NCBI RefSeq assembly: GCF_002157625.1
Contig: NZ_BDMM01000002.1
Coordinates: 186,001 to 250,000 of the forward strand
Length of the DNA stretch: 64,000 nucleotides
DNA from: Brevundimonas sp. SH203
Lineage (GTDB): Bacteria; Pseudomonadota; Alphaproteobacteria; Caulobacterales; Caulobacteraceae
Direction of reading: 5' to 3'
The number at the start of each line of letters is the position of its first letter. Position 1 is the first letter of the stretch. The notes beneath the pieces are model-generated. The model did no database searches and was not told where the DNA came from. It worked only from the letters and a program-made list of their open reading frames with translations. Of this stretch, positions 27,262 through 34,595 are shown in pieces. Made by a program: the position numbers and the translations under genes.

Positions 27262-28704
27262 ATGTCCCGTCGTCTGATGACCGCCAGCGCCCTCGCGCTG
27301 GGCCTCGCCGCCTTCGCGCCCCTGGCGCACGCCCAGGACGCCGCGACCGTCCAGCAGGCGATCGTGGTGCGCGATGCGGCGATGCGATCCAATATCGCGC
27401 TGGACTATGTCACCCAGCTGACCACCCGTTTCGGCGCGCGCCCGGCGGGGTCGAAGTCCGAACAGAACGCCGCCGCCTGGGCCGCCGACTATCTGCGGGC
27501 CAACGGTTTCCAGAACGTGCGGATCGAGGAATTCCCGCTGGTGGGATGGGAGCGGGGCGAAAGCTCGGCCGCCATCGTCGGCGACAACGCCCAGCCTCTG
27601 GTCGCCGCAGCGCTGGGCCATTCGCCGGCCACCCCGCGCGGCGGCGTCGAGGCCGAGATCGTGCGCTTCGCCTCGATGGAGGAGCTGCAGGCCGCCCCCG
27701 ACGCGGCCGTGCGCGGCAAGATCGTCTATATCGACCTGGGCCAGATGCATCCGATGCAGGACGGATCGGGCTATGGCCCCCAGACCCGCGTGCGCGGCGC
27801 AGGCCCCGGCGTGGCGGCGGCCAAGGGGGCGGCGGCCTTCGTCATGCGTTCGGTCGGCTCGGACGAGAACCGAATCCCCCACACCGGCACCACCCGCTAT
27901 GTGGACGGCAAGCCGACCATTCCCGCCTTCGCCCTGGCCGCGCCCGACGCCGACCAGGTCAGCCGTCTGGCCGCACTGGGCCAGCCGGTGCGGATGCGCC
28001 TGACCTCGACCGCCCGCACCTATGAGACCCACAGCCAGAACGTGATCGGCGACCTGCCCGGCGCGACGCGGCCCGACGAGATCATCGTCCTGGGTTCGCA
28101 CATGGACAGCTGGGACCTGGGGACCGGGGCCATCGACGACGCGGCCGGCGGCGCCATCACCGTCGCCGCCGCCAAGGCCATCGCCGACAGCGGCCGCCGC
28201 CCGGCGCGCACCCTGCGCGTGATCTTCTACGGCTCCGAGGAAGTGGCGCAGCCCACGGCCCAGACCGGCAACGGCGGCGGCGTTTACGCCAAGGCCCAGG
28301 GCGCCGCTCTCGACAAGCACGTCATCGCCGGAGAGAGCGACTTCGGCGCCGACCGCGTCTATGCCCTGCGCCTGCCGGCCGGCGCTCAGGGTTCGGACTT
28401 CCAGAAGGCGGCGACCCGCGTCCTTTATCCGATCGGCGTCCTGGCCTCGGATCGGGTCGAGACCGAAGGCGGCGTCGATGTCGGCCCCATGGGACCGCTG
28501 GGCGTGCCCTTCTTCGGCCTGGCCCAGGACGGAACCCGCTATTTCGACCTGCACCACACCGCCAACGACACTCTGGATAAGATCGACCCGGCCCAATTGA
28601 GCCAGAACGTCGCCGCCTGGGCCGGCCTGCTGTGGCTGATCGCCGATTCCGACGTCGATTTCCGCGCCATGAAGCCGGCGTCGTCCTCAACCCCCGCGCA
28701 CTAG
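27262..28704 (+). CDS. Secreted M28 family zinc peptidase
   Basis: A 480-residue exported aminopeptidase or carboxypeptidase of the M28 family. The signal is MTASALALGLAAFAPLAHAQ. A PA-like insert (about 115-245) precedes the catalytic core with the zinc ligands His in LGSHMDSWDLG, Asp in GAIDDAAGG, the Glu pair in YGSEEV, Asp in AGESDFGADR and His in DLHHTANDT. Probably periplasmic turnover of peptides. Transcribed from its own promoter region; tRNA-Leu follows. Confidence 0.9.
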   Translation: MSRRLMTASALALGLAAFAPLAHAQDAATVQQAIVVRDAAMRSNIALDYVTQLTTRFGARPAGSKSEQNAAAWAADYLRANGFQNVRIEEFPLVGWERGESSAAIVGDNAQPLVAAALGHSPATPRGGVEAEIVRFASMEELQAAPDAAVRGKIVYIDLGQMHPMQDGSGYGPQTRVRGAGPGVAAAKGAAAFVMRSVGSDENRIPHTGTTRYVDGKPTIPAFALAAPDADQVSRLAALGQPVRMRLTSTARTYETHSQNVIGDLPGATRPDEIIVLGSHMDSWDLGTGAIDDAAGGAITVAAAKAIADSGRRPARTLRVIFYGSEEVAQPTAQTGNGGGVYAKAQGAALDKHVIAGESDFGADRVYALRLPAGAQGSDFQKAATRVLYPIGVLASDRVETEGGVDVGPMGPLGVPFFGLAQDGTRYFDLHHTANDTLDKIDPAQLSQNVAAWAGLLWLIADSDVDFRAMKPASSSTPAH

Positions 28705-28753
28705 ATCGCTTGGAGACCCGGTCCGGTTCTGTCTATACGAACCGGACCAGCAC

Positions 28754-28840
28754 GCGGGCGTGGCGAAACTGGTAGACGCAGCAGACTTAAAATCTGCCGG
28801 ACGCAAGTCCTTGCCGGTTCGACCCCGGCCGCCCGCACCA
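28754..28840 (+). tRNA. tRNA-Leu (UAA anticodon)
   Basis: An 87-base tRNA with encoded CCA. The acceptor stem is GCGGGCG / CGCCCGC with discriminator A. The anticodon stem GCAGA/TCTGC encloses CTTAAAA with anticodon TAA, which reads UUA and UUG Leu. A short variable arm (class II) and GGTTCGACC T-loop are present. Confidence 0.96.
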
Positions 28841-28847
28841 TGCTTGC

Positions 28848-28867
28848 CGCCTCTTCTTCTTGAGGCG
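28848..28867 (+). terminator. Possible terminator after tRNA-Leu
   Basis: CGCCTC-TTCTTCTT-GAGGCG, a six-pair stem seven bases after the CCA end. There is no T-run after the stem, so it may equally be a processing or pausing hairpin. Confidence 0.35.
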
Positions 28868-29011
28868 CTGGAGTTCGCGTTCGGCGCCCTTGCTATCTGG
28901 GCGGCGCGGTCGCCAGACAAATAAGCTCTAGGCGGTCGCAGGTAGGTCGAGCCGAGAGGCAGGGCGGATCGGGCTGAGCGGCGCTTCGGCAAGCCGTCTG
29001 CTGGATAGATG

Positions 29012-29638
29012 TCAGGCTTTGTTCCTGATTTGCGCGTCGGGCTTCAGCAGAAAATAGGGCAGCAGGCCCGCGGTCACTTCCCGGCTGGCGTCTTCGTCCT
29101 GATCCAACATGTCGCGCAGGGGAGGGCCGATCAGGGCCTCGCCGAAGGCGGCCAGAGCGATGAACAGCACGGCGGACGAAAGCTTTTTTTGCGATGGGTT
29201 GAGCGGATCGCCGAGCTTGTCCTGAATGGCGTGAACGAGACCGTTCACGGCGGCCCTGACCGGCTCCAGATGCGTGAGGTCGCCCTTCAGCACGATCCAG
29301 GCGGCCAGCTTGCCGGCGCCGCCCTCCGCAAAGGCGTCGAAGACGGCGTTGATGAGTTCGAGCGGCGCACCGTCGTCAGTCCTCAACCGCGCGATCGCCG
29401 TGTCGAGCGCATCCGACAGGTCCGCGACCATCGACCCCATCAGCGCGGACTGAAGTCCCTCCGCCGATCCGAAATGGTGGATCAGATTGGCGTGCGTCAT
29501 GCCCAGGTCGTCGGCTACGGCCTTCAGCGTGACGGAATCCGGCCCTCCGGCCAGCAGTCGCGCGCGCGCACACGCCAAGGCTTCCTGACGCGCTTCCTCG
29601 GGGGTGCGACGGCGACGACGAACACGCTCTATTGACAT
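29012..29638 (-). CDS. TetR family regulator
   Basis: A 208-residue repressor. The basic N-terminus (RVRRRRRTPEE) precedes the helix-turn-helix with VTLKAVADDLGMTHANLIHH and FGSAEGL. The ligand domain is not assignable. It is divergent from the coq4-like gene with 61 bases between the starts. Palindromes of the form ACAT-N2-ATGT (29635-29659) overlap its own start codon, so autorepression and control of coq4 are both plausible. Confidence 0.85.
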   Translation of the reverse strand: MSIERVRRRRRTPEEARQEALACARARLLAGGPDSVTLKAVADDLGMTHANLIHHFGSAEGLQSALMGSMVADLSDALDTAIARLRTDDGAPLELINAVFDAFAEGGAGKLAAWIVLKGDLTHLEPVRAAVNGLVHAIQDKLGDPLNPSQKKLSSAVLFIALAAFGEALIGPPLRDMLDQDEDASREVTAGLLPYFLLKPDAQIRNKA

Positions 29639-29659
29639 CTATGTTAGTTACATCCATGT
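29635..29659. promoter_or_regulatory. Candidate TetR operator, tetR/coq4 intergenic
   Basis: Two palindromes, ACATCTATGT (29635-29644) and ACATCCATGT (29650-29659), are spaced 15 bases centre to centre, about one and a half helical turns. TTGACA at 29632-29637 is a good -35 hexamer pointing to coq4 and is overlapped by the first palindrome, but no good -10 box follows at 16-18 bases. Repressor binding would block both directions. Confidence 0.6.
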
Positions 29660-29699
29660 AGATAGCAGATTGGTTAAGCCCCTGCTTGGGAGAGAGCAA

Positions 29700-30485
29700 G
29701 TGACCGCGGAATTATTGATGGACGATGCGCCGCTTTCGACGCCGGTTCGAACGTCGAGCCGTCTCCAACCCAGGCGCGTACAGCCCCTTCGTGCGCTACG
29801 CGCGCTGCGTCGTCTGATCGCCAATAAGGAAGACACGACCCAGGTGTTCGAGATCATGAACGCCCTGGCCGGCAGTTCGGTGCGGCGCGGCTATCACAAG
29901 ATGCTGGAACAGACCGAAGGCGCCCATCAGGCCTATCGGATGGTCGAACTGGCGGATCGGCTGCATGACCGGCCGTGGCTCGAATCGTTGCCGCCGGGCT
30001 CGGTGGGCCGCGCCTATCTGGACTTCATCGACGAGCGTAATCTGTCGGCCTATGGGCTAGCCGGCGAGAGCCAGAAGGTCGCCGACACCGAGATCGAGGC
30101 GGCCCATCCCTATGCCTGGTATGCGCGCCGTCTGCGCGATGTCCATGATCTGTGGCACATCCTGACCGGCTATCGCACCGATGCGCTGGGCGAGGCCTGC
30201 GTGGTCGCCTTTTCCCTGCCGCAGACCCGCAGCGCAGGCTTCGGCCTGATCGCGGCGGGCGTGGCGGTCGAGGCCGCGCGGGCAAGGACAGGCTACCCCT
30301 GCGCGCGCGCCATCCTGCAGGCGTGGCGTCGCGGACGCCGGGCCGCCTGGCTGCCGGCCCTGGATTACGAGGCGCTGATGGCTGAACCGCTGGACCAGGC
30401 GCGCGCCAGACTGGGGCTGGCCGGTCGGACCCTGTACGACGAAATCCCGGCGGATTTCCGCAACGGATTCCTGGCTGCGGCCTGA
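29700..30485 (+). CDS. Coq4 family protein (ubiquinone biosynthesis-like)
   Basis: A 261-residue protein of the Coq4 family. The zinc-binding HDxxH-x11-E motif is intact: His149-Asp150, His153 and Glu165 in HDLWHILTGYRTDALGE. Coq4 in eukaryotes is needed for ring decarboxylation/hydroxylation in ubiquinone synthesis, and bacterial homologues occur in alphaproteobacteria. The GTG at 29700 was chosen because GGGAGAG sits four bases upstream; an ATG at 29718 has no site. Control by the adjacent TetR is unusual for a quinone gene, so a related isoprenoid or lipid role is possible. Confidence 0.8.
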   Translation: MTAELLMDDAPLSTPVRTSSRLQPRRVQPLRALRALRRLIANKEDTTQVFEIMNALAGSSVRRGYHKMLEQTEGAHQAYRMVELADRLHDRPWLESLPPGSVGRAYLDFIDERNLSAYGLAGESQKVADTEIEAAHPYAWYARRLRDVHDLWHILTGYRTDALGEACVVAFSLPQTRSAGFGLIAAGVAVEAARARTGYPCARAILQAWRRGRRAAWLPALDYEALMAEPLDQARARLGLAGRTLYDEIPADFRNGFLAAA

Positions 30486-30808
30486 CGGCGCGCCAGGTGA
30501 GGCGGCGGTCTTTCGACCGGCCGCCGCATCCTGGCTCCCTCTCCACGACAAGCCCTCTCTTGAGCCGCCGGCTTAACCGCCCGGCGGCCGATCGAAGCGC
30601 GTTCGGACGCTGACCGCCACGGAAGGTAGCGCCCCGGCCGTGGCTCGAACCCACAATCGACAAGACTGTCAGTAGGTATTGACATAACGGTGAGTAGTGC
30701 GAAGCTGATGTCAACCGTCGGCGGCCCCGCCCCGTCGAGCGGACACATCAGGCGGGAGGAAACGCACATTGCGCCGCCCGCTTGCCGGCGCTTCAGGGAG
30801 AGGACTTC
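30486..30808. other. Intergenic region upstream of the TonB receptor
   Basis: No gene is evident. A GC-rich imperfect hairpin (GGCGGCGGTC-TTTC-GACCGGCCGCC, about 30501-30525) follows coq4 without a T-run and may end that transcript. Nearer the receptor, TGTCA motifs form inverted pairs: TGTCA at 30667, TGACA at 30680 and TGTCA at 30709, with TTGACAT/ATGTCAA (30679-30685, 30708-30714) perfect over seven bases. These could be a regulator site for the receptor gene. A GGGAGAGG ribosome site lies at 30796-30803. Confidence 0.5.
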
Positions 30809-33784
30809 ATGGTTTCATCGGCCCGTATTCGCGCGCGTCTCGCGCTCTCGGTATCGGCGACGGCGCTGATGATGTCGGGCGCTCCGGCGCTGGCGCAGAC
30901 GGCGACGCCTCAGACCCAGCCGGCTCCGGCTGTCGTGGACGACATCGTGGTCACGGCCCAGAAACGCGAACAGTCGGTTCAGGACGTGCCCATCGCCGTG
31001 ACCGCCCTGTCATCCGAGGCCCTGGAGTCGCGCCAGATCGAGGGCGGTTCGGAACTGCTGCGGGCGGTGCCGAACGTCACCTTCTCCAAGGCGAACTTCA
31101 GCATGTACAACTTCTCGATCCGCGGGATCGGGACCAAGGCCGTCTCGGCCTCCAGCGACCCGGCCGTGGCCGTCAGCTTCAACAACACCCCCCTGATCCG
31201 CAACCGCCTGTTCGAGCAGGAATATCTGGACGTCGATCGCGTGGAGGTTCTGCGCGGACCTCAGGGTACGCTCTATGGCCGCAACGCCACCGGCGGCGTG
31301 GTCAACATGTTCCCGAAACTGCCGGTGTTCCGGTCGGAAGGCTTTGCGACGGGCGAGTTGGGCAACTACGACAGCCGGCGCGGCCAGGCCATGCTCAACG
31401 TGCCGTTCGGCGACACCTTCGCCGTGCGCGGCGCCCTGGGGTTCACCCAGCGCGACGGCTTCGACTACAACAGCTTCAACGACACCCATGTGAACGACCG
31501 CGATCTGTTCACCACGCGCCTGTCCGCCCGCTGGGAGCCGAACGCGCGGTTCCGCGCCAATGCGATCTGGGAGCATTTCAAGGAAGACGACCAACGCTCG
31601 CGCACCGGCAAGCAGCTCTGCACCAACGATCCGGGGCCCACGCAGGTGGGATCGGCGACTATCACCACGCCCTATACTCAGGATCAGTTGAGCCAGGGCT
31701 GTCTGCCTGGATCCCTGTATAGCGACGCCGCCTATGGCGCGCCGAACGGTGGGTCGTTTGGGCCGGTTCGATTTCTTGGGGCGGGCACGACCATCGGCTT
31801 TGATGAGAATTTCAATCCCGTCAACATCATCCCCCTCGGCTTCGATCCCTACGAGGGCGTCGTACAGTCCAAGAACTTGCGAGAGATCGCTACAAGCTAT
31901 GATCCTGTCTTCCGCGCCCAGAATGACGTATTTCAGGTTAACCTAGAGTTTGACTTGAGCGATAATATAACGCTGTACTCTCAGACGGCCTATGCCAAGG
32001 ATGATTACTACGCATCTCAGGATTATGCGCGATATGTTTCAAATCCTGCATTCGCTGATAGTAACAAAGTATACGATATATTTGGCGAACTAACGCCTTC
32101 GCCTATGACGCCTGGTGGGATCTACACCGACCCCCAACTCGGGCCCTCTGATCGAATTCTGTCGGCGGACATCAGCCGGTCAGATAACAGACAATGGTAT
32201 CAAGAGTTTCGCCTTCAATCAACCAATGATGGACGTTTCAACTTCAGCATTGGAGCGAATTATTTAGACTACAAATCGCAAGACGACTATTTTGTCTTCA
32301 ACAACCTCTTTTCTCTGATCGCAGAGTATGGGTACAATTTTACGTTCTTGCCGAACGGCGGAACCGGCACTCAGCCCTGCGACGATTCTGTGCCTGACGA
32401 ATGCGTTTATGTCGATCCCAACCCTCTTAGCCAGATCAACGAAGAGGGTCATAACTACTTCCGTAGCAAGAACGTCATCCATACACGATCATGGGCGGTC
32501 TTCGGCGAAGGCTATTGGGACCTTAGCCCCACCCTGCGCCTGACGACGGGATTGCGCTACACAGAGGATCGCAAGGATACGACGCCCTATCCCAGCCAGT
32601 TGTTGCTGGGGGCCAATCTCACGGGCAGTCCCGCAACAGCCACCGGCGGATATGCCCGTCGCGGATACTACGCCTTGCCGGACATCAAACAAAAATGGGA
32701 GGCTGTCACCGGCCGGCTTGTCCTGGATTGGACGCCCGACCTGTCTTTCACCGACGACACCCTGATCTATGCATCCCTGTCGCGTGGCTATAAAGGCGGC
32801 GGCACCAACCCGCCGCGCCTCGACCTGAATCCTGTGGTCGTGCAGTATCAGCCCTTGGCCAGCATTTTCGAACCGGAATACGTCAACGCCTTCGAAGTCG
32901 GCACCAAGAACACGCTGCTGGACGGCAAGCTCAGGCTGAACGCGACCGCCTTCTACTACGACTATAAAGACTACCAGGTCTCGCAGATCGTCGACCGTAT
33001 CTCTCTGAATGAAAACTTCGACGCCAAGATTTGGGGGCTTGAGTTCGAAACGGTTTATAAGCCCACGCCTAACTTCCAGATTGACGCCAATTTCGGATAT
33101 CTGAAGACCCGGATCGCCGATGGCGAGGGTTCGATCGATGTGATGAACCGGACCCAGGGTAATGAGGACTGGATTACCTTGCGTCCGTGGATCCAGGTGC
33201 CGTCCAACTGCATCGCACCGAAAAATCTGGCTGAGCAAATTCTCAACAGCCCGTTTGGCCCTGAACTCGCGGTCTTCTCTCTCAGCGCCCTTTGCGCAGG
33301 GTCTTCGCGGTTCGGCACCTTCAATCCGGCGCTCAGTTCCAGCCTGCCCTTCTGGCAGTTCTATGGTTTCACATATGATCCGTTGACGCAGGCGCCAAAC
33401 GGGGGGCGGGGCTTCAACGCCGACCTGAGCGGCAACGAACTGCCCAACTCGCCTAACTGGACCGCCAATATCGGGGCTCAGTACACCTGGTTCCTGGGCG
33501 ACTGGGACCTCACGGTTCGCGGCGACTACTATCGCCAGGCCGAGAGCTATTTCCGAGTCTACAACACGGAATACGATCGCCTGAGGGGATGGGATAACCT
33601 CAACCTTTCGGTGAAGCTGGAAGACGCCAGCCGTGGCCTCACCCTTCAAGCCTATGTGAAGAACGTCTTCGACGACGCGCCGATCGTAGACGCCTTCACC
33701 AACTCCGACGACACGGGCCTGACCACCAATGTCTTCACCTTGGACCCGCGGCTGTTCGCCGTGCGTCTGACGAAGTCGTTCTAG
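30809..33784 (+). CDS. TonB-dependent receptor, large, with AT-rich interior
   Basis: A 991-residue outer-membrane receptor. The signal ends ...SGAPALAQ; the TonB box is DDIVVTAQKRE; the plug has VEVLRGPQGTLYGRNATGG; the barrel ends in ...LFAVRLTKSF. The ATG at 30809 has a GGGAGAGG site. Sphingomonad/Caulobacter-type receptors of this length often take up glycans or aromatic compounds; the ligand is unknown. Bases about 31890-32330 are visibly AT-rich with rare-looking codons, unlike the flanks, suggesting recombination into the extracellular-loop region. A strong terminator follows. Confidence 0.9.
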   Translation: MVSSARIRARLALSVSATALMMSGAPALAQTATPQTQPAPAVVDDIVVTAQKREQSVQDVPIAVTALSSEALESRQIEGGSELLRAVPNVTFSKANFSMYNFSIRGIGTKAVSASSDPAVAVSFNNTPLIRNRLFEQEYLDVDRVEVLRGPQGTLYGRNATGGVVNMFPKLPVFRSEGFATGELGNYDSRRGQAMLNVPFGDTFAVRGALGFTQRDGFDYNSFNDTHVNDRDLFTTRLSARWEPNARFRANAIWEHFKEDDQRSRTGKQLCTNDPGPTQVGSATITTPYTQDQLSQGCLPGSLYSDAAYGAPNGGSFGPVRFLGAGTTIGFDENFNPVNIIPLGFDPYEGVVQSKNLREIATSYDPVFRAQNDVFQVNLEFDLSDNITLYSQTAYAKDDYYASQDYARYVSNPAFADSNKVYDIFGELTPSPMTPGGIYTDPQLGPSDRILSADISRSDNRQWYQEFRLQSTNDGRFNFSIGANYLDYKSQDDYFVFNNLFSLIAEYGYNFTFLPNGGTGTQPCDDSVPDECVYVDPNPLSQINEEGHNYFRSKNVIHTRSWAVFGEGYWDLSPTLRLTTGLRYTEDRKDTTPYPSQLLLGANLTGSPATATGGYARRGYYALPDIKQKWEAVTGRLVLDWTPDLSFTDDTLIYASLSRGYKGGGTNPPRLDLNPVVVQYQPLASIFEPEYVNAFEVGTKNTLLDGKLRLNATAFYYDYKDYQVSQIVDRISLNENFDAKIWGLEFETVYKPTPNFQIDANFGYLKTRIADGEGSIDVMNRTQGNEDWITLRPWIQVPSNCIAPKNLAEQILNSPFGPELAVFSLSALCAGSSRFGTFNPALSSSLPFWQFYGFTYDPLTQAPNGGRGFNADLSGNELPNSPNWTANIGAQYTWFLGDWDLTVRGDYYRQAESYFRVYNTEYDRLRGWDNLNLSVKLEDASRGLTLQAYVKNVFDDAPIVDAFTNSDDTGLTTNVFTLDPRLFAVRLTKSF

Positions 33785-33821
33785 GCGCTCCCAGTCGCTG
33801 GGCGCAGTAATAGAGGCAACT

Positions 33822-33847
33822 CCCGGCCGCGAAAACGGCCGGGTTTT
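33822..33847 (+). terminator. Rho-independent terminator after TonB receptor
   Basis: The stem CCCGGCCG / CGGCCGGG closes a CGAAAA loop and is followed by TTTT. Confidence 0.88.
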
Positions 33848-33895
33848 GTCGCGTCAAATCGCATTTACCATGTTGAATAAAAACGACTTTCTTGC

Positions 33896-33924
33896 TTGAC
33901 TCGTATTGCTTACGGCGCTGTAAA
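33896..33924 (+). promoter_or_regulatory. Sigma-70-like promoter of the small secreted protein
   Basis: TTGACT (33896-33901), exactly 17 bases, then TGTAAA (33919-33924) in an AT-rich stretch. The predicted start is near 33931, leaving a leader of about 67 bases that carries an operator-like palindrome and a hairpin. Confidence 0.6.
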
Positions 33925-33940
33925 TAGGTGTCCGCGATTT

Positions 33941-33955
33941 TTTGGACGGTCCAAA
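33941..33955. promoter_or_regulatory. Operator-like palindrome in the leader
   Basis: TTTGGAC-G-GTCCAAA is a perfect seven-base inverted repeat about ten bases downstream of the predicted transcript start, a typical repressor position. The cognate regulator is not known. Confidence 0.5.
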
Positions 33956-33962
33956 TTTAACA

Positions 33963-33981
33963 GCGGGCCATGAAGGCCCGC
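33963..33981 (+). promoter_or_regulatory. Leader hairpin just before the ribosome site
   Basis: GCGGGCC-ATGAA-GGCCCGC folds to a perfect seven-pair stem with a five-base loop. It ends five bases before the GGGAGG ribosome site and is not followed by T, so it is more likely a 5' stabiliser or translation control element than a terminator. Confidence 0.55.
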
Positions 33982-33997
33982 ACAAGGGAGGACTATC

Positions 33998-34477
33998 ATG
34001 ATCAAGACGCTTTCCATCGCCGCCGCGGCCTTCGCGTCGGTCGCCATCGCCTCGCCAACCTTCGCTCAGTCGTTCTCGCCCAGTTCCGGCAGCGTATCGG
34101 GTTCGGGCTCGGTCACGCTGTCGCAAACGCTCACCGTAACCTGCAACGTCTCCGTCACCGCCAGTCCGCTGAGCGCGACCAGTGCGCCCATCCCGACGCG
34201 CAGCATTACTGCCGGCAGCGCGCTTTGCGCCGCTGTCGCACCCAGCGGGGCCTGGAGCGCTGCGGTCGTACCGGGCTCGACGACCTCGATCGCCCTGACC
34301 ATCGGCGCGAACACCGTGGCCAACGATCCCTGCTACGGCACCGTCGTGGTGGCCTGGAACAATGCGACCAGCACCGCGACCTTCAGCAACAATGTGCTGC
34401 CGCCGGTCAACGCCGGCGGTCGCAACTGCACCATCCGCAGCGGCTCCATCCGCATTCCCGGCCTGCAAATCCTCTAG
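33998..34477 (+). CDS. Small secreted Cys/Ser/Thr-rich protein, unknown
   Basis: A 159-residue protein with a clean Sec signal (MIKTLSIAAAAFASVAIASP then TFAQ, cleavage near residue 24). The mature chain is about 135 residues, rich in Ser, Thr, Ala and Val with alternating hydrophobic patterns that suggest beta strands, and four cysteines (VTCNVS, ALCAAV, DPCYGT, RNCTIR) that could form two disulfides. It has strong expression signals: promoter, leader hairpin, GGGAGG. A terminator separates it from a TonB-receptor-like gene. It looks like an abundant surface or periplasmic protein. No family recognised. Confidence 0.72.
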   Translation: MIKTLSIAAAAFASVAIASPTFAQSFSPSSGSVSGSGSVTLSQTLTVTCNVSVTASPLSATSAPIPTRSITAGSALCAAVAPSGAWSAAVVPGSTTSIALTIGANTVANDPCYGTVVVAWNNATSTATFSNNVLPPVNAGGRNCTIRSGSIRIPGLQIL

Positions 34478-34515
34478 ACCGGGCGTTCCCCTGGACCCCC
34501 AACCTGAAAAGCCTT

Positions 34516-34548
34516 GCCGGGCGTCATCGACGTCCGGCCTTTTCCTTT
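34516..34548 (+). terminator. Terminator between the secreted protein and the barrel gene
   Basis: GCCGGGCGTC-ATC-GACGTCCGGC (ten pairs, one wobble) followed by CTTTTCCTTTT. It sits 48 bases before the next gene; partial read-through would give far more secreted protein than outer-membrane protein. Confidence 0.8.
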
Positions 34549-34595
34549 TCGCGCTTGGCGGACATCTATGGGCGTGGGGCGCGGAGTAGGTCGAG

